Part shown: positions 27,354 through 38,376 of the stretch, piece by piece
Position numbering within the stretch: position 1 is the first letter of the stretch
Layout: each line of letters starts with the position of its first letter
Origin: Rhodococcus sp. IEGM 1379
Lineage (GTDB): Bacteria > Actinomycetota > Actinomycetes > Mycobacteriales > Mycobacteriaceae
Direction: 5' to 3'
Assembly: GCF_030056815.1 (NCBI RefSeq)
Contig: NZ_JASHKR010000015.1
Location: 45,662 to 109,661 of the forward strand
DNA: 64,000 nt
The notes under the pieces: model-generated
What the model saw: only the letters and a program-made list of their open reading frames with translations
The model's database searches: none
What the model was told of the DNA's origin: nothing
Made by a program: the position numbers and the translations under genes

Positions 27354-28238
27354 GTGCCGAGTAACGAGCAGCGCCGCGAGACGGCCAAACGCAAGCTCGA
27401 GCGCCAGCTCGAGAACCGCGCAGAACGTGCCCGTAAGCGCAAGCAGATGACGATCGTCTATTCGGCAGCTGGTGTCGTGGCGGTCATCGCTGCTGTCGTA
27501 GTCATCGTGGCGCTCACCAGAGGCGGCGACGACAACACCGACAACACCGCAGCCGACGCCACACCGACGTCGGAGCAGTCGGCAGGATCCATGCCGGCCG
27601 GTCGTTCGACGCCTCTCGCCGACACTGTGAGCTGCTCGTACCCGACGGACGGTGGGTCGGCGTCCAAGCCAAACAACCCGCCGCGCACCGATGGCGTTCC
27701 CACCACCGCTCCGGATGCAACTCCGAGCATCAGCATCGAAACGACGCAGGGGAACATCGGGTTGAATCTCGACGGGACACTGTCGCCATGCACGGTCAAC
27801 AGCTTTGTCAGCCTCGCGGAGCAGAGTTACTTCAACGACACGTCCTGCCACCGATTGGTCACCGGCAGTGGGCTCCAGATCCTCCAGTGCGGCGATCCCA
27901 CCGGAACCGGCACCGGCGGACCGGGCTACGGATTCGCCAATGAATTCCCGACAGACCAGTACTCCGAGTCAGATCCCGCATTGACGTCCGCAGTCACCTA
28001 CCCCCGCGGCACCATCGCGATGGCGAACTCCGGCGCACCGGGCAGCAACGGTAGCCAGTTCTTCCTGGTTTACGGCGATTCACAGCTTCCGCCGAATTAC
28101 ACCGTGTTCGGCACCATCGACGAGACGGGCATCGCCACCATCGAGAAGGTCGCTGCAGGCGGCGACGACGGCTCAATGTCAGCCGGCGGCGGAAAGCCCA
28201 ACACGCCCATCGACATCAAGACCGTGAGGATCGACTGA
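27354..28238 (+). CDS. ppiB: Membrane-anchored cyclophilin-type peptidyl-prolyl isomerase (PpiB, copy 1)
   Basis: A 294-residue protein starting at GTG 27354 after GGAGG. A charged cytoplasmic head (about residues 1-32) is followed by one membrane segment (TIVYSAAGVVAVIAAVVVIVAL) and an extracellular cyclophilin domain (~120-290) with CHRLV, LQILQCGDPTGTGTGGPGYGF, GTIAMANSG and SQFFLVY. It should catalyse prolyl isomerisation of exported proteins. The stop overlaps the next gene by one base; the two are tandem duplicates. Confidence 0.93.
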   Translation: MPSNEQRRETAKRKLERQLENRAERARKRKQMTIVYSAAGVVAVIAAVVVIVALTRGGDDNTDNTAADATPTSEQSAGSMPAGRSTPLADTVSCSYPTDGGSASKPNNPPRTDGVPTTAPDATPSISIETTQGNIGLNLDGTLSPCTVNSFVSLAEQSYFNDTSCHRLVTGSGLQILQCGDPTGTGTGGPGYGFANEFPTDQYSESDPALTSAVTYPRGTIAMANSGAPGSNGSQFFLVYGDSQLPPNYTVFGTIDETGIATIEKVAAGGDDGSMSAGGGKPNTPIDIKTVRID

Positions 28239-29038
28239 TGAAACGCGCTTCCCTGGTGATTGCAGCTCTCGGCGCCACCGCTCTGGTCCTGGCCGGCTGC
28301 TCCAGCAACAATTCCGGAACTGCGACGATGGCGACGTCGAGCGCGAAGTCGAGTGCAAAGTCGACAACCAAGGCACCGCCACTGGATATGTCACAGTTCG
28401 CTCAGTTGCCTCCCGTTCCGGCTCCCGCCGGCGCAACGGTCGACTGCTCCTACCCGGCCGCTGCGGGCGCAGCCAAGACGGTCAACCCGCCGAACGCCAC
28501 GGGCGTGCCGGCTGAGGGCATCGTCTCGGTCCAGCTGACCACCACTGTCGGCCCCATCGGTATGGATCTCAACCGCACCGAAGCCCCCTGCACCGTCAAC
28601 AGCATGGTCAGCCTGGTCGAGCAGAAGTACTTCGACAACACCCCGTGCCATCGACTCGTCACCAGCCCCGGTCTACAGATCCTGCAGTGCGGCGATCCGT
28701 CGGGCAAGGGCACCGGCGGCCCGGGCTACGGCTTCGACAACGAGTACCCGACTACAGCATTCACCGAAGGTGATCCCAAGGCAACGCTCTCGGCCGTCTA
28801 CCCTCGCGGCACCCTCGCGATGGCCAACTCGGGACAGGCCGGCAGTAACGGCAGCCAATTCTTCCTCGTCTTCGAAGATTCGGTCCTGCCGCCCAACTAC
28901 ACGGTCTTCGGGACCATCGACGACGCCGGACTGGCGACCATCGAGAAGGTTGCGGCCGGCGGCGACGACGGCTCAATGTCAGCCGGTGGCGGTGCACCCA
29001 ACACCCCGATCACGATTGAAACAGCCGTAGTCGCTTAA
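28238..29038 (+). CDS. Cyclophilin-type peptidyl-prolyl isomerase lipoprotein (copy 2)
   Basis: A 266-residue lipoprotein with lipobox LAGC at about residues 18-21, a Ser/Lys/Thr linker and a cyclophilin domain almost parallel to copy 1 (CHRLV, QCGDPSGKGTGGPGYGF, SQFFLVF). The last third shares long identical DNA with copy 1, including the GGDDGSMSAGGG tail. Copy 1 is anchored by a membrane helix and copy 2 by lipid, so the duplicates have different membrane attachments. A terminator follows. Confidence 0.9.
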   Translation: MKRASLVIAALGATALVLAGCSSNNSGTATMATSSAKSSAKSTTKAPPLDMSQFAQLPPVPAPAGATVDCSYPAAAGAAKTVNPPNATGVPAEGIVSVQLTTTVGPIGMDLNRTEAPCTVNSMVSLVEQKYFDNTPCHRLVTSPGLQILQCGDPSGKGTGGPGYGFDNEYPTTAFTEGDPKATLSAVYPRGTLAMANSGQAGSNGSQFFLVFEDSVLPPNYTVFGTIDDAGLATIEKVAAGGDDGSMSAGGGAPNTPITIETAVVA

Positions 29039-29053
29039 CGACTGCAGAGACAC

Positions 29054-29088
29054 AAAGGCGGTGCGAGAGATAATCTCGCACCGCCTTT
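29054..29088. terminator. Intrinsic terminator after the cyclophilin pair
   Basis: Fifteen-base arms (AAAGGCGGTGCGAGA and its complement) around a five-base loop, followed by T-rich sequence. It ends the rightward cyclophilin operon. Confidence 0.9.
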
Positions 29089-29222
29089 TCTTGATTTCAG
29101 ACCGCAAGGGGGTAGATATCGCGACAACGTATTATCACTTTTCAGCTGGTCCGTATTAGGCCTATTTCTGTTAGCTGTACCTTTATCCAAAAGTTGTACT
29201 CGAAAAAATCAGGAAGTTGCCG

Positions 29223-30383
29223 ATGCGCCACACAGTTCGCTCTGCTCGTTCACAGTTTCTCAGCCGCACCTCGCGGATCGGTACAGTCGGGGCAATTGCC
29301 GCCGCCACGACTCTGATGTTCAGCGGAATCTCGACCGCCGCACCGGACTTCGGAAGTCTGGGCAGTGGCAGTCTGGGCAGTGGCAGTCTGGGCAGCGGCA
29401 GTCAGGGCAGTGGCAGCGTCAGTTCCGGGTCGGTACTGCCAGAGATGTTCCAGACGAACCCCGGCCCGCCGCCAGTTCTCCGCGACGACATCCTCGTTCC
29501 GGCAATCATGAAGACGAGTGAATCCGGAAAGCACATTCGGTACGAAGTCGAATCTCCGGCACTGCGGCGCGCAGTAACTCTGGATGTCCTGTTGCCAAAA
29601 GACAATTCCGTACAGCGCCCGACGCTTTACATGCTCAGCGGAGTGGACACCGGCGACGACCGCAATGCATGGATGAATCAGGGAGGCGGGCGCGACTTCT
29701 TCGCGGACAAGAACGTGAACGTCGTGATGGTCAATGGAGGCCGCTCGAGTTTATACACCGACTGGGCCGAGATCGACCCCGTCCTCGGCCTGAACAAGTG
29801 GGAAACCTTCATCACGAAGGAATTACCGCCACTGATCAACAACGAACTGAACACCAACGGCGTCAACGCCATCGCAGGCAACTCCATGGGCGCCCAGGCA
29901 GCAATGATGCTGGCACATCGAAACCCAGCCCTGTACCGCGGAGTCGCAGCTTTCAGTGGGTGCTATTCGACCGTTGACGCCGTGGGCCGACTCTCGGTCC
30001 AACTGACCGTATCCCACCAGAGCGGCGACCCCGCCAATATCTGGGGCGAGTTCGGGAACGATACGTGGAAAGCGCACGATTCCGTCATCAATGCAGAAGC
30101 ACTGCGCGGCAAACAGATCTACCTGTCGGCCGCAGACGGAACGCCTGGCCCGCACGAAGATTCGGAGGACGCGGACTACGCAAAAACCGTCGTTGTCGGC
30201 GGTGCAATCGAGGCTGGTTCGAACCGTTGCACGAAGACGATGGAAGATCGCCTGACCGAATTGGATATTCCGGTGACGGTGACGTACGAACCCGCCGGGG
30301 TGCACGCGTGGCCGTACTGGAAGGACCAACTGCCGAAGGCGTGGCCGACGCTCGAGAAGGCGTTGGGCGTTTCAACGCCGTAG
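29223..30383 (+). CDS. Secreted mycolyltransferase (antigen 85-like esterase)
   Basis: A 386-residue exported alpha/beta-hydrolase starting at ATG 29223 with AGGAAG six bases upstream. The signal peptide ends near GISTAAP. The mature N-terminus has repeats of GSLGS. The core has YMLSGVDTGDDRNAWMNQG, the nucleophile GNSMGA (Ser about 221) and a C-terminal GVHAWPYWKDQLP carrying the His. These are typical of the antigen 85/mycolyltransferase group, which moves mycolates onto trehalose and arabinogalactan in the envelope. Confidence 0.9.
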   Translation: MRHTVRSARSQFLSRTSRIGTVGAIAAATTLMFSGISTAAPDFGSLGSGSLGSGSLGSGSQGSGSVSSGSVLPEMFQTNPGPPPVLRDDILVPAIMKTSESGKHIRYEVESPALRRAVTLDVLLPKDNSVQRPTLYMLSGVDTGDDRNAWMNQGGGRDFFADKNVNVVMVNGGRSSLYTDWAEIDPVLGLNKWETFITKELPPLINNELNTNGVNAIAGNSMGAQAAMMLAHRNPALYRGVAAFSGCYSTVDAVGRLSVQLTVSHQSGDPANIWGEFGNDTWKAHDSVINAEALRGKQIYLSAADGTPGPHEDSEDADYAKTVVVGGAIEAGSNRCTKTMEDRLTELDIPVTVTYEPAGVHAWPYWKDQLPKAWPTLEKALGVSTP

Positions 30384-30409
30384 GTCGCTCGTTGCGGTTG
30401 ATCAGAGAT

Positions 30410-30448
30410 AAGCATGCACCGAGCAGCAAGACTGCTCGGTGCATGCTT
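30410..30448. terminator. Bidirectional terminator between mycolyltransferase gene and relA
   Basis: Seventeen-base perfect arms (AAGCATGCACCGAGCAG and complement) around a five-base loop, between two convergent genes ending at 30383 and 30462. Confidence 0.9.
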
Positions 30449-30461
30449 CACGCCTCAGCCC

Positions 30462-32873
30462 CTAAGAAGCCGACGTCACTCGATAGACGTCGTAGACTCC
30501 CTCGACGTTTCGAACGACATTGAGAACGTGACCCAGATGCTTGGGGTCACCCATCTCGAACGTGAACTTACTGATCGCAACTCGGTCACCGGAAGTATTG
30601 ACCGACGCCGACAAGATGTTGACCTTCTCGTCTGCCAACGCCTTGGTGACATCGGAGAGCAGACGATGACGATCGAGGGCCTCGATCTGAATGGCGACCA
30701 GGAACACCGACGACGCCGACGGCGCCCATTCCACCTCGATGATCCGCTCGGACTGACCGTGCAGCGAGTCTGCGTTGGTGCAGTCGGTGCGGTGAACACT
30801 GACTGCGCCACCGCGCGTCACGAAGCCGAGAATCGAATCGCCCGGCACCGGGGTGCAGCACTTCGCGAGTTTCGCCACAGTTCCCGGAGCACCGGGAACC
30901 AAGATTCCGGCGTCGCCGGTACTGCGCGTGCGGATCGGCATATTCGACGGCGTGGAGCGCTCGGCCAGTTCCTCTTCGACTGCGCCGACGCCACCGAGAT
31001 GCGCCACCAACCGCTGTACGACGTGGTGAGCACTGACCTGACTCTCACCCACCGCCGTGTAGAGCGCGGAAACATCCGGGTAGCGGAGTTCGTGCGCGAT
31101 GGTGCTCATCGATTCGGCGTTCATCAAGCGCTGCAACGGAAGTCCGACGCGGCGAACTTCCTTGGCAATCTGATCTTTGCCGGACTCGAGGGCTTCTTCG
31201 CGTCGTTCCTTCGCGAACCACTGACGAATTTTGGCCTTGGCGCGCGGTGAGACGACAAACGTCGCCCAGTCGCGACTCGGCCCCGCCGTGGCAGCCTTCG
31301 AGGTGAAGACCTCCACGACTTCGCCGTTGTCGAGTTTGCGTTCGAGCGCGACCAGCCGACCATTGACGCGTGCGCCGATGCAGCGATGCCCCACCTCGGT
31401 GTGGACCGCGTACGCGAAGTCGACGGGCGTCGAACCGGCCGGCAAGGTCACCACGTCACCCTTGGGCGTGAAGACGAAGATCTCCTTGACCGCGAGGTCG
31501 TAGCGCAGCGATTCGAGGAACTCCCCCGGATCCGCGGCCTCACGTTGCCAGTCGAGTAGCTGACGCATCCACGCCATGTCGTCGACCTCGGCGATGTCGC
31601 CCGCGTGCTTGCCCTTGGTCTCCTTGTATCGCCAGTGAGCAGCGATACCGAATTCGGCCGTCCGGTGCATGTCCTGAGTGCGGATCTGCACCTCGAGCGG
31701 CTTACCCTCGGGACCGACGACGGTCGTATGCAAAGACTGGTAGACGCCGTATCGCGGCTGCGCGATGTAGTCCTTGAATCGCCCGGCCATCGGCTGCCAC
31801 AACGAATGCACGACGCCGACAGCGGCGTAACAGTCACGAACTTCGTCGCACAGAATGCGGACGCCGACAAGGTCATGAATGTCGTCGAAGTCGCGGCCCT
31901 TGACGATCATCTTCTGATAGATCGACCAGTAATGCTTGGGCCGTCCTTCGACGACGGCATTGATCCGCGAAGCCGACAGCGTCGAGCTGATCTCCGCCCG
32001 GACCTTCGCCAAGTACGTGTCGCGTGACGGCGCACGATCAGCCACCAGACGCACGATCTCGTCGTACTTCTTGGGGTGCAGGATCGCGAAGGAGAGATCC
32101 TCGAGTTCCCATTTGACAGTCGCCATACCGAGCCGATGCGCAAGTGGCGCAATCACTTCGAGAGTTTCGCGCGCCTTGCGAGCTTGCTTCTCCGGTGGCA
32201 GGAAGCGCATGGTCCGCATGTTGTGCAGGCGGTCGGCAACCTTGATGACGAGGACCCGAGGGTCGCGTGCCATCGCGATGATCATCTTGCGGATGGTCTC
32301 GCCCTCGGCTGCTGTTCCGAGAACAACCTTGTCGAGTTTGGTGACACCGTCAACGAGGTGCGCAACCTCGTCACCGAAGTCGCGGGTCAACTCCTCCAGG
32401 GAGTACCCGGTGTCCTCAACCGTGTCGTGAAGCAGCGCGGCCACCAGAGTTGTGGTGTCCATACCCAACTCGGCCAGGATGCTCGCGACAGCCAACGGGT
32501 GGGTGATGTAGGGATCGCCGGACTTGCGACGCTGACTCGAGTGCCGTTCTTCCGCGACGTCGTAGGCGCGCTGCAGCAGCGCCAAATCGGCCTTCGGGTA
32601 CAGCTCACGGTGCAGGCTGACCAGCGGTTCGAGAACCGGGCGGATGGTGGCGTTGCGCTGACCCGTGATGCGGCGAGCCAGACGCGCCCGAACGCGCCGA
32701 GACGCAGATGCGGGCACCGCCACACCCTGACCGATCCGGTTGCCTGCTGTTTGCGAAGAAGTATCCGCATCCGGGATTCCGGACTTCGATGGTGTCGTAT
32801 CCGGAACCGGGGTGTTACCCGCTTCCTGCGACACTGCACCCGAGTTCTGTGATCGATCAAGATTCGACGTCAT
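30462..32873 (-). CDS. relA: Bifunctional (p)ppGpp synthetase/hydrolase RelA/SpoT homolog
   Basis: About 803 residues from [10 protein letters not shown] Ser/Thr/Pro-rich head precedes the HD hydrolase ([19 protein letters not shown]), the synthetase domain ([35 protein letters not shown]), the TGS domain ([32 protein letters not shown]), and a C-terminal ACT domain ([25 protein letters not shown]). It makes and destroys the alarmone (p)ppGpp during the stringent response. It lies next to apt as in mycobacteria. Confidence 0.96.
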   Translation of the reverse strand: MTSNLDRSQNSGAVSQEAGNTPVPDTTPSKSGIPDADTSSQTAGNRIGQGVAVPASASRRVRARLARRITGQRNATIRPVLEPLVSLHRELYPKADLALLQRAYDVAEERHSSQRRKSGDPYITHPLAVASILAELGMDTTTLVAALLHDTVEDTGYSLEELTRDFGDEVAHLVDGVTKLDKVVLGTAAEGETIRKMIIAMARDPRVLVIKVADRLHNMRTMRFLPPEKQARKARETLEVIAPLAHRLGMATVKWELEDLSFAILHPKKYDEIVRLVADRAPSRDTYLAKVRAEISSTLSASRINAVVEGRPKHYWSIYQKMIVKGRDFDDIHDLVGVRILCDEVRDCYAAVGVVHSLWQPMAGRFKDYIAQPRYGVYQSLHTTVVGPEGKPLEVQIRTQDMHRTAEFGIAAHWRYKETKGKHAGDIAEVDDMAWMRQLLDWQREAADPGEFLESLRYDLAVKEIFVFTPKGDVVTLPAGSTPVDFAYAVHTEVGHRCIGARVNGRLVALERKLDNGEVVEVFTSKAATAGPSRDWATFVVSPRAKAKIRQWFAKERREEALESGKDQIAKEVRRVGLPLQRLMNAESMSTIAHELRYPDVSALYTAVGESQVSAHHVVQRLVAHLGGVGAVEEELAERSTPSNMPIRTRSTGDAGILVPGAPGTVAKLAKCCTPVPGDSILGFVTRGGAVSVHRTDCTNADSLHGQSERIIEVEWAPSASSVFLVAIQIEALDRHRLLSDVTKALADEKVNILSASVNTSGDRVAISKFTFEMGDPKHLGHVLNVVRNVEGVYDVYRVTSAS

Positions 32874-32971
32874 GTCGCCACCTCCTACCACCGAGTTGGT
32901 TGAGGCAACCGCCCTGCAACGGGAAATTGCCCTGGAGGTCTACTTCGACCCCCAGGAGCCAACTTTAATAC

Positions 32972-33553
32972 TCAGACCTTGACCAGGGATGTCAGTGGGT
33001 ACTTAACGAAGCGATTTCGGCCCCGAAGTTCCTCGATCTCGAGCACCACTGCCACGGCGACGACGTTCGCGCCCGCCAACTCCACCAACTGCACCGCTGC
33101 TTCCAGTGTCCCTCCGGTAGCCAGAACGTCATCGATCACCAAAACATTCCGTCCGGTGAGATCGAAGCCGTTAGCTGGAATCTCGAGGGTCGACGAACCG
33201 TATTCGAGGCTGTACGAGCGCGAGAGCACCGGTGGTGGCAGTTTGCCGACCTTGCGGACCGCAACGACTCCAGCGCCCATACGCGCCGCCGCACCGGCAC
33301 CGAGCAGGAAGCCACGCGCATCGACGGCAGCAATCGTGTCTGCGTCGGGTGCGCAAGCGATCAAAGCGTCGAGAACCGCACTGAAACCTTCGGCGTCGGC
33401 GAAGACCGGCGTCAAGTCTGCGAATCGAACACCCGGTGCCGGAAAATTGTCCGCCCACCGAGTCAAACGAACAACGGCGTCCGCGGCCGCCCGGTTAATT
33501 TCCCTCAGATCAGCCACAGAAGTCCCTACAGTGATCTCACTCGAAATCGTCAT
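32972..33553 (-). CDS. apt: Adenine phosphoribosyltransferase
   Basis: A 193-residue phosphoribosyltransferase with the PRPP-binding motif VLVIDDVLATGGTLEAAVQLVE, and FPAPGVRFADLTPVFAD and VDARGFLLGAGAAARMGAGVVAVRK as in other Apt enzymes. It salvages adenine to AMP. The start overlaps the lipoprotein gene stop by four bases (33550-33553), so it is translationally coupled, which fits the mycobacterial secD-secF-lipoprotein-apt-relA order. Confidence 0.93.
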   Translation of the reverse strand: MTISSEITVGTSVADLREINRAAADAVVRLTRWADNFPAPGVRFADLTPVFADAEGFSAVLDALIACAPDADTIAAVDARGFLLGAGAAARMGAGVVAVRKVGKLPPPVLSRSYSLEYGSSTLEIPANGFDLTGRNVLVIDDVLATGGTLEAAVQLVELAGANVVAVAVVLEIEELRGRNRFVKYPLTSLVKV

Positions 33554-35283
33554 CTACGCAATACCCATCTATCCATATTCCAGCCTGTGGCGGAGCGAGT
33601 CGGATTGGCTACCACCGCACTCATACCCTGAGCAACGACAACAGTTCGCACCTGATTGAACAGAGGAATAGTAGGCACCTGCGTCCAGAGGATGTTCTCC
33701 GCCTCCACCGACAGTCCCAATTGCGCAGCTATTCCTGGATCGGTGTCCAGTTGATCGATAATCTGGTCGATCCGCGTGTTGTGGTATCCACTGAAATTCG
33801 AGGAGTTTCCACCGCGGAACGCTCCCCGGGCGTCGATCATGTCCACCATGCCCGCTGCGCCGGCCTGACCGGCGGTACCGGCGAGGACGGCATCGACGTC
33901 ACCGGCACGCAGAACCTGCGGTTCGAAGCTCGAACTACTGACATCCTCGATCGTGATTCCCGCCGGTGCGCAAGCAGCCTTCACCTCGGACACGATCTGG
34001 GCGCGCGCCGGATCCGGAGCAAGATATCCGACTCTCACCGTCAACCCGTCCAGCCCCGCCTCGGACAGCGAAACTTTGGTCGCCGCAACGTCCGCATTGC
34101 TGTAGCGATCGCCGTCGGTGGCCGCGGCATCGCGGTAGACGAGCGAATCAGGAACGGCCAGACGGGAATCCACGACACCCGACCCGACACCTGTTGCCGG
34201 CGCATTCGGCGTCTTGCCGAACTGATCGAACAACGCTCCTCGCGGAACACAATGCGCAAACGCTCGGCGGGCCGCCTCGTCGCCGAGAACCCCCGACGTC
34301 GCCAGGATGAATTGTTCGATGGATCGCGAGGGGATGTGGACCGTCGAAAATCCTGACAGCTCGCCGAGATCTCCGGCCGCGCCGGCGCCCACGTCGATCA
34401 CTTCGATGGATTGCGAATCCACATCCTTGACAAGATCCACCCCGCGGGGCCAGACGACAATGCGATCGGTGGCAGGCTTGTTGCCCCACCATCGCTCATT
34501 GGCGACCAGTACCAGCCCACCGTCTTCGGTGTACTCGTCGACCCGATACGGACCGGACGACACCAGGACGGTCTTGTCCAACTGCCCCGGCACCATGTTC
34601 CAGCCGGTGTTCCAGAAATCCGCAATCTTCGAGAGTGCTGCGGTGTCGCCTGAATTCACCGCGGCAACCAGATCCGGTACCCCAGCACGTTGCGCCGCGA
34701 TATGCGACGGCATCAACGAGGTAGCTCCGAAGAGCGTTCGCCATTCCGTGAACGCACGGCCCGGCTTGAAGACGACGGTGGCGTCCTTGGAACCCGATTG
34801 GCAATCGATCCGGTCGATATCCGAATATCCCAACGTATTTGCCACGTCGAACATCGGTACCTGTGCGCCGTCAGCGTCCTTCGTGAACCGGCCGTTAGAC
34901 GCCGCCCACGTGAGCACCAGATCGTCACACGAGAGCGGAATTCCGTCCGAGTACACGGATGACGGATTCAGCTTGTACGCCACCGTCAACGTCTGACCCG
35001 GCAACTCTGCCGCGGTACCCATGTCGGTATCGGACACCGGCGCCCCGACGGGACCGGTGAACGTGAAGCCCGGCAGGACCCGGCCGAGAGCTGCCATCGC
35101 TCCCGAAACGGATCCGGCCGTCGTATTCGCGTTGTACGTCGTGATGGTGTTGTCGATTGCATATCCGATGGACGGAACCTGCTCGAAATTTTCCGACGAG
35201 CAGGCTGCCAACGAACCTGTGACCACCGCCGTGGCAGCAACCAATGACAGCGAGCGAACTAGTGCTCGCCTCCTGTGGAGCAT
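33550..35283 (-). CDS. ABC-transporter substrate-binding lipoprotein (peptide-type, Rv2585c-like)
   Basis: A 577-residue extracytoplasmic solute-binding protein (family 5) with a twin-Arg-rich N-terminus and a lipobox LAAC near residue 27. It includes GQTLTVAYKLNPSSVYSDGIPLSCDDLVLTWAAS, typical for oligopeptide-binding proteins, plus ARRAFAHCVPR and later QVPTIPLFNQ. No ABC permease or ATPase gene is adjacent, as in the mycobacterial block, so ligand and partner are unknown. It starts three bases before secF ends. Confidence 0.85.
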   Translation of the reverse strand: MLHRRRALVRSLSLVAATAVVTGSLAACSSENFEQVPSIGYAIDNTITTYNANTTAGSVSGAMAALGRVLPGFTFTGPVGAPVSDTDMGTAAELPGQTLTVAYKLNPSSVYSDGIPLSCDDLVLTWAASNGRFTKDADGAQVPMFDVANTLGYSDIDRIDCQSGSKDATVVFKPGRAFTEWRTLFGATSLMPSHIAAQRAGVPDLVAAVNSGDTAALSKIADFWNTGWNMVPGQLDKTVLVSSGPYRVDEYTEDGGLVLVANERWWGNKPATDRIVVWPRGVDLVKDVDSQSIEVIDVGAGAAGDLGELSGFSTVHIPSRSIEQFILATSGVLGDEAARRAFAHCVPRGALFDQFGKTPNAPATGVGSGVVDSRLAVPDSLVYRDAAATDGDRYSNADVAATKVSLSEAGLDGLTVRVGYLAPDPARAQIVSEVKAACAPAGITIEDVSSSSFEPQVLRAGDVDAVLAGTAGQAGAAGMVDMIDARGAFRGGNSSNFSGYHNTRIDQIIDQLDTDPGIAAQLGLSVEAENILWTQVPTIPLFNQVRTVVVAQGMSAVVANPTRSATGWNMDRWVLRR

Positions 35284-35285
35284 GA

Positions 35286-36521
35286 TCAGTGCGCCTTCTT
35301 GTTTCGCTTTCCTGTCGGCCGAGCACCAGGCGAAGGGGCAACCGCACTACGTCGTGCAGCCGACGCTCCCACTCTGACGGTCTCTGCGCCCTTGTCTTCG
35401 AGCCCCTTGTCGCCGAGCCCCTTTTCTGCAAGCGTAGCCCGGCGAGCGAGAACCTTACGAGTGTGATCCGCGACCGGTCCCCAACGTTCCTTCATCGACA
35501 CCAGGAGTGGCGTCGCGAAGAAGATCGACGAGTATGCGCCGACGATGATGCCCACCAGCTGCACCAGCGCGAGGTCCTTGAGGGTACCGACGCCGAGCAT
35601 CCAGACCGCGACAACCATCAAGGCGAGCACGGGAAGCACACTGATGACGGTGGTGTTGATCGAGCGCATGAGCGTCTGGTTGACAGCGAGGTTGGCCTGC
35701 TCGGCGTACGTCCGACGCGTCAGATGCAGGATTCCTCTGGTGTTCTCCTCGACCTTGTCGAACACGACGACGGTGTCGTACAGGGAGAAACCGAGAATGG
35801 TGAGCAACCCGATGACTGTCGCGGGTGTGACTTCGAAGCCGACCAGCGAGTAGATACCGGCTGTGACGATGATGTCGAAGAAGAGGGCCACGATCGCGGC
35901 GATCGCCATGTCTCTCTCGAACCGAACGGCGATGTAAATACTCACGATCACCAGGAACACCACCAGCGCGATCAACGCCTTCTTGGTGATCTGACCACCC
36001 CACGTCTCACTGACGTCGGCGAAGCTGATCGCGTTGACTGACGGATTTCCGTTCTTGTCCTCGGGCTGGAACTCGTCGAACAGCGCTGTCTGCAGCGTTC
36101 CGACCTGGTTTTCGTCCAACGTCTCGGACCGAATCTGGACCGTGGCGCTCGAACCCGAACCGACGGTCTGCACCGTCACCGGTTCAAACCCGAGAGCCTC
36201 GGTGTACACCGCTTCTACCTGCGACGTCTCGATGCCTTCGGTAGCCGGGAACTGGATCCGTGATCCACCCTCGAAGTCGATTCCGAATGTGAAACCGCGC
36301 AGGATGATGCTCAGCAGAGCGATCGCGACCAAGGCACCGGTCAGCCCGTAGTAGAACCGACGCCTGCTGACGACCTCGAACGCTCCGGTACCGGTGTACA
36401 ACCTCGACAAGAGGCTGTGTTTCGGCATCGAAGTCTGGTCAACTCCGGAATCCGTGGTTTCGGACCGTGCTGCGGTATCCGCCGAAGAATTTTCTGCAGA
36501 GTTGTTGTTGGACTCACTCAT
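35286..36521 (-). CDS. secF: Protein translocase subunit SecF
   Basis: A 411-residue membrane protein with six helices. The signature [16 protein letters not shown] follows TM1, and the SecD/F core has [25 protein letters not shown] and [23 protein letters not shown]. The C-terminal tail is Lys/Ala-rich ([16 protein letters not shown]). Uses the proton gradient with SecD to drive late stages of Sec export. Its start overlaps the secD stop by four bases. Confidence 0.97.
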   Translation of the reverse strand: MSESNNNSAENSSADTAARSETTDSGVDQTSMPKHSLLSRLYTGTGAFEVVSRRRFYYGLTGALVAIALLSIILRGFTFGIDFEGGSRIQFPATEGIETSQVEAVYTEALGFEPVTVQTVGSGSSATVQIRSETLDENQVGTLQTALFDEFQPEDKNGNPSVNAISFADVSETWGGQITKKALIALVVFLVIVSIYIAVRFERDMAIAAIVALFFDIIVTAGIYSLVGFEVTPATVIGLLTILGFSLYDTVVVFDKVEENTRGILHLTRRTYAEQANLAVNQTLMRSINTTVISVLPVLALMVVAVWMLGVGTLKDLALVQLVGIIVGAYSSIFFATPLLVSMKERWGPVADHTRKVLARRATLAEKGLGDKGLEDKGAETVRVGASAARRSAVAPSPGARPTGKRNKKAH

Positions 36522-38248
36522 GCCTGTGTCTCCTTAGCCGACGAAGCGGCGGCAACCTTACGTTCGCGGGCAACCTCTTGCACTGCTCCCAAGCCGTTGA
36601 CGCTGGGCTTGGACCAGAACGCCGAACGCGAGGCCAGATTGACCAGCGGCCAGGTCACGAGGAAGACCACGACGACGTCGAGGATCGTGGTGAGGCCGAG
36701 AGTGAAGGCAAAACCTCGCACCTGGCCAACTGCCAGCACGTACAGAACGGCGGCGGCAATGAAGCTGACAGCGTTACCGGACAGGATGGTGCGACGCGCT
36801 CGTGCCCAACCACGCGGAACCGCGGAACGGAAACTGCGGCCTTCTCGCATTTCGTCCTTGATGCGCTCGAAGAACACCACGAACGAGTCGGCTGTCATAC
36901 CGATACCGATGATCAGACCCGCCATACCCGCGAGGTCGAGAGTGAACCCGATGTATCTGCCGAGCAGAACCATGATCGCGTACACCATGATGCCTGAGAG
37001 CACGAGGGACAGCGCGATCAGAACGCCGAGCATCCGGTAGTAGACGAGGCAGTAGATCAGCACCAGCACCAGGCCGACCGCACCGGCGATCAGTGCTGCC
37101 TGCAGCGAAGCCAATCCGAGTGTGGCCGAGACCGTCTCGGCCTCGGAAGCCGCGAACGAGAGCGGAAGTGAACCGTACTTCAGTGTGTTGGCAAGTTCCT
37201 TGGCGCTGTCCGCCGTGAAACTGCCGGTGATCGATGTAGCGCTACCGGCCGGCGTTGCACCCTGGATGGTGGGCGCACTGACAACCTTGGAGTCAAGGGT
37301 GAATGCTGCCTGTTTGCCGATGTTGGCCGAGGTGAACTGTGCCCAAGTGTTGCTGCCGGTGGTCTTGAACGAGAGGCTGATCTCGTGACGCGACTGCTGC
37401 GAGTTGAATACCGACGACGCGTCCGCGATCTCCTGACCATCGATGATCGCGGGGCCGAGCAGGTAGATGGTCGAACCATCCTGCGAGCAAGCCACCAACG
37501 GGAGGGCCGGATCGTCATTGCCACGCAACGGGTCGGGTACCGAGCAGTCCAAATTGGCGACAGCTTGTTCCTGAACAGCCGGATCAGTGCTCTGACGTAG
37601 CGCCCGCGCAGCGGTAATCTCTGCGGCTGCTGCATCACCCGCATCCGTTCCGTCACTCGACGTTTCCGGTGCCGGAGTCGGAGTCACTCCCGAGATGGGC
37701 GCTACTTCTACGGGGGGTGTTGCTTCCGCTGTGGGCGGCTCTTGCGCCGGGAACGGACGATTCTGCGGGGCGGGTGCCGGGGTCTCGGCACCGGTAGCCG
37801 GCACTTCTGTCGTCGGTACGTCAGTCGCCGGTGGCGTGGTTGCAGTGCGATTCGCATCGCGCGTCGACACGGGGATCGATCCGGTGACCGGTCGGATGTA
37901 GAGACGTGCGGTCTGACCCAACGACCGCGCCTGTGCGCTGTCGTCGCCGGGAACCGTGATGACGAGGTTGTCACCGTCGATCACAACCTCGGACCCGGAC
38001 ACACCGAGTCCGTTGACGCGGGTCTCGATGATTTCTTGAGCCTGCTTCAGGCTGTCCTGACTAGGCGCGCTGCCGTCCGGCGTGCGCGCAGTCAGCGTGA
38101 CACGCGTTCCACCCTGCAAGTCGATTCCGAGCTTCGGCGTGGCCGATTTATCGCCAGTGAAGAACACCAGTGCATACAGTGCCACGACCAAAACCCCGAA
38201 AAGGGCTAGGTAGCGGACCGGATGCACCGTTCCGGTGGAAGGTGCCAC
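36518..38248 (-). CDS. secD: Protein translocase subunit SecD
   Basis: A 576-residue membrane protein: TM1, the signature [16 protein letters not shown], a large exported P1 domain, and a membrane core with [23 protein letters not shown]. The P1 domain carries a long Pro/Thr/Ala-rich insert (about residues 120-215) that may be a flexible linker, common in actinobacterial SecD proteins. Works with SecF. The start is ATG 38248, and yajC lies 128 bp upstream in the same direction. Confidence 0.97.
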   Translation of the reverse strand: MAPSTGTVHPVRYLALFGVLVVALYALVFFTGDKSATPKLGIDLQGGTRVTLTARTPDGSAPSQDSLKQAQEIIETRVNGLGVSGSEVVIDGDNLVITVPGDDSAQARSLGQTARLYIRPVTGSIPVSTRDANRTATTPPATDVPTTEVPATGAETPAPAPQNRPFPAQEPPTAEATPPVEVAPISGVTPTPAPETSSDGTDAGDAAAAEITAARALRQSTDPAVQEQAVANLDCSVPDPLRGNDDPALPLVACSQDGSTIYLLGPAIIDGQEIADASSVFNSQQSRHEISLSFKTTGSNTWAQFTSANIGKQAAFTLDSKVVSAPTIQGATPAGSATSITGSFTADSAKELANTLKYGSLPLSFAASEAETVSATLGLASLQAALIAGAVGLVLVLIYCLVYYRMLGVLIALSLVLSGIMVYAIMVLLGRYIGFTLDLAGMAGLIIGIGMTADSFVVFFERIKDEMREGRSFRSAVPRGWARARRTILSGNAVSFIAAAVLYVLAVGQVRGFAFTLGLTTILDVVVVFLVTWPLVNLASRSAFWSKPSVNGLGAVQEVARERKVAAASSAKETQA

Positions 38249-38376
38249 GATCTTTAAGTCTCCTCAGTAGGTGCCGGACGAGCGCGGTCGATGACCACGA
38301 GAGCTACTTATGCGCGAACGTGCGATGTACGCGAACTACGCGGCAACTCTAGAACAGGTTCCTGAAACGGGTGTGT

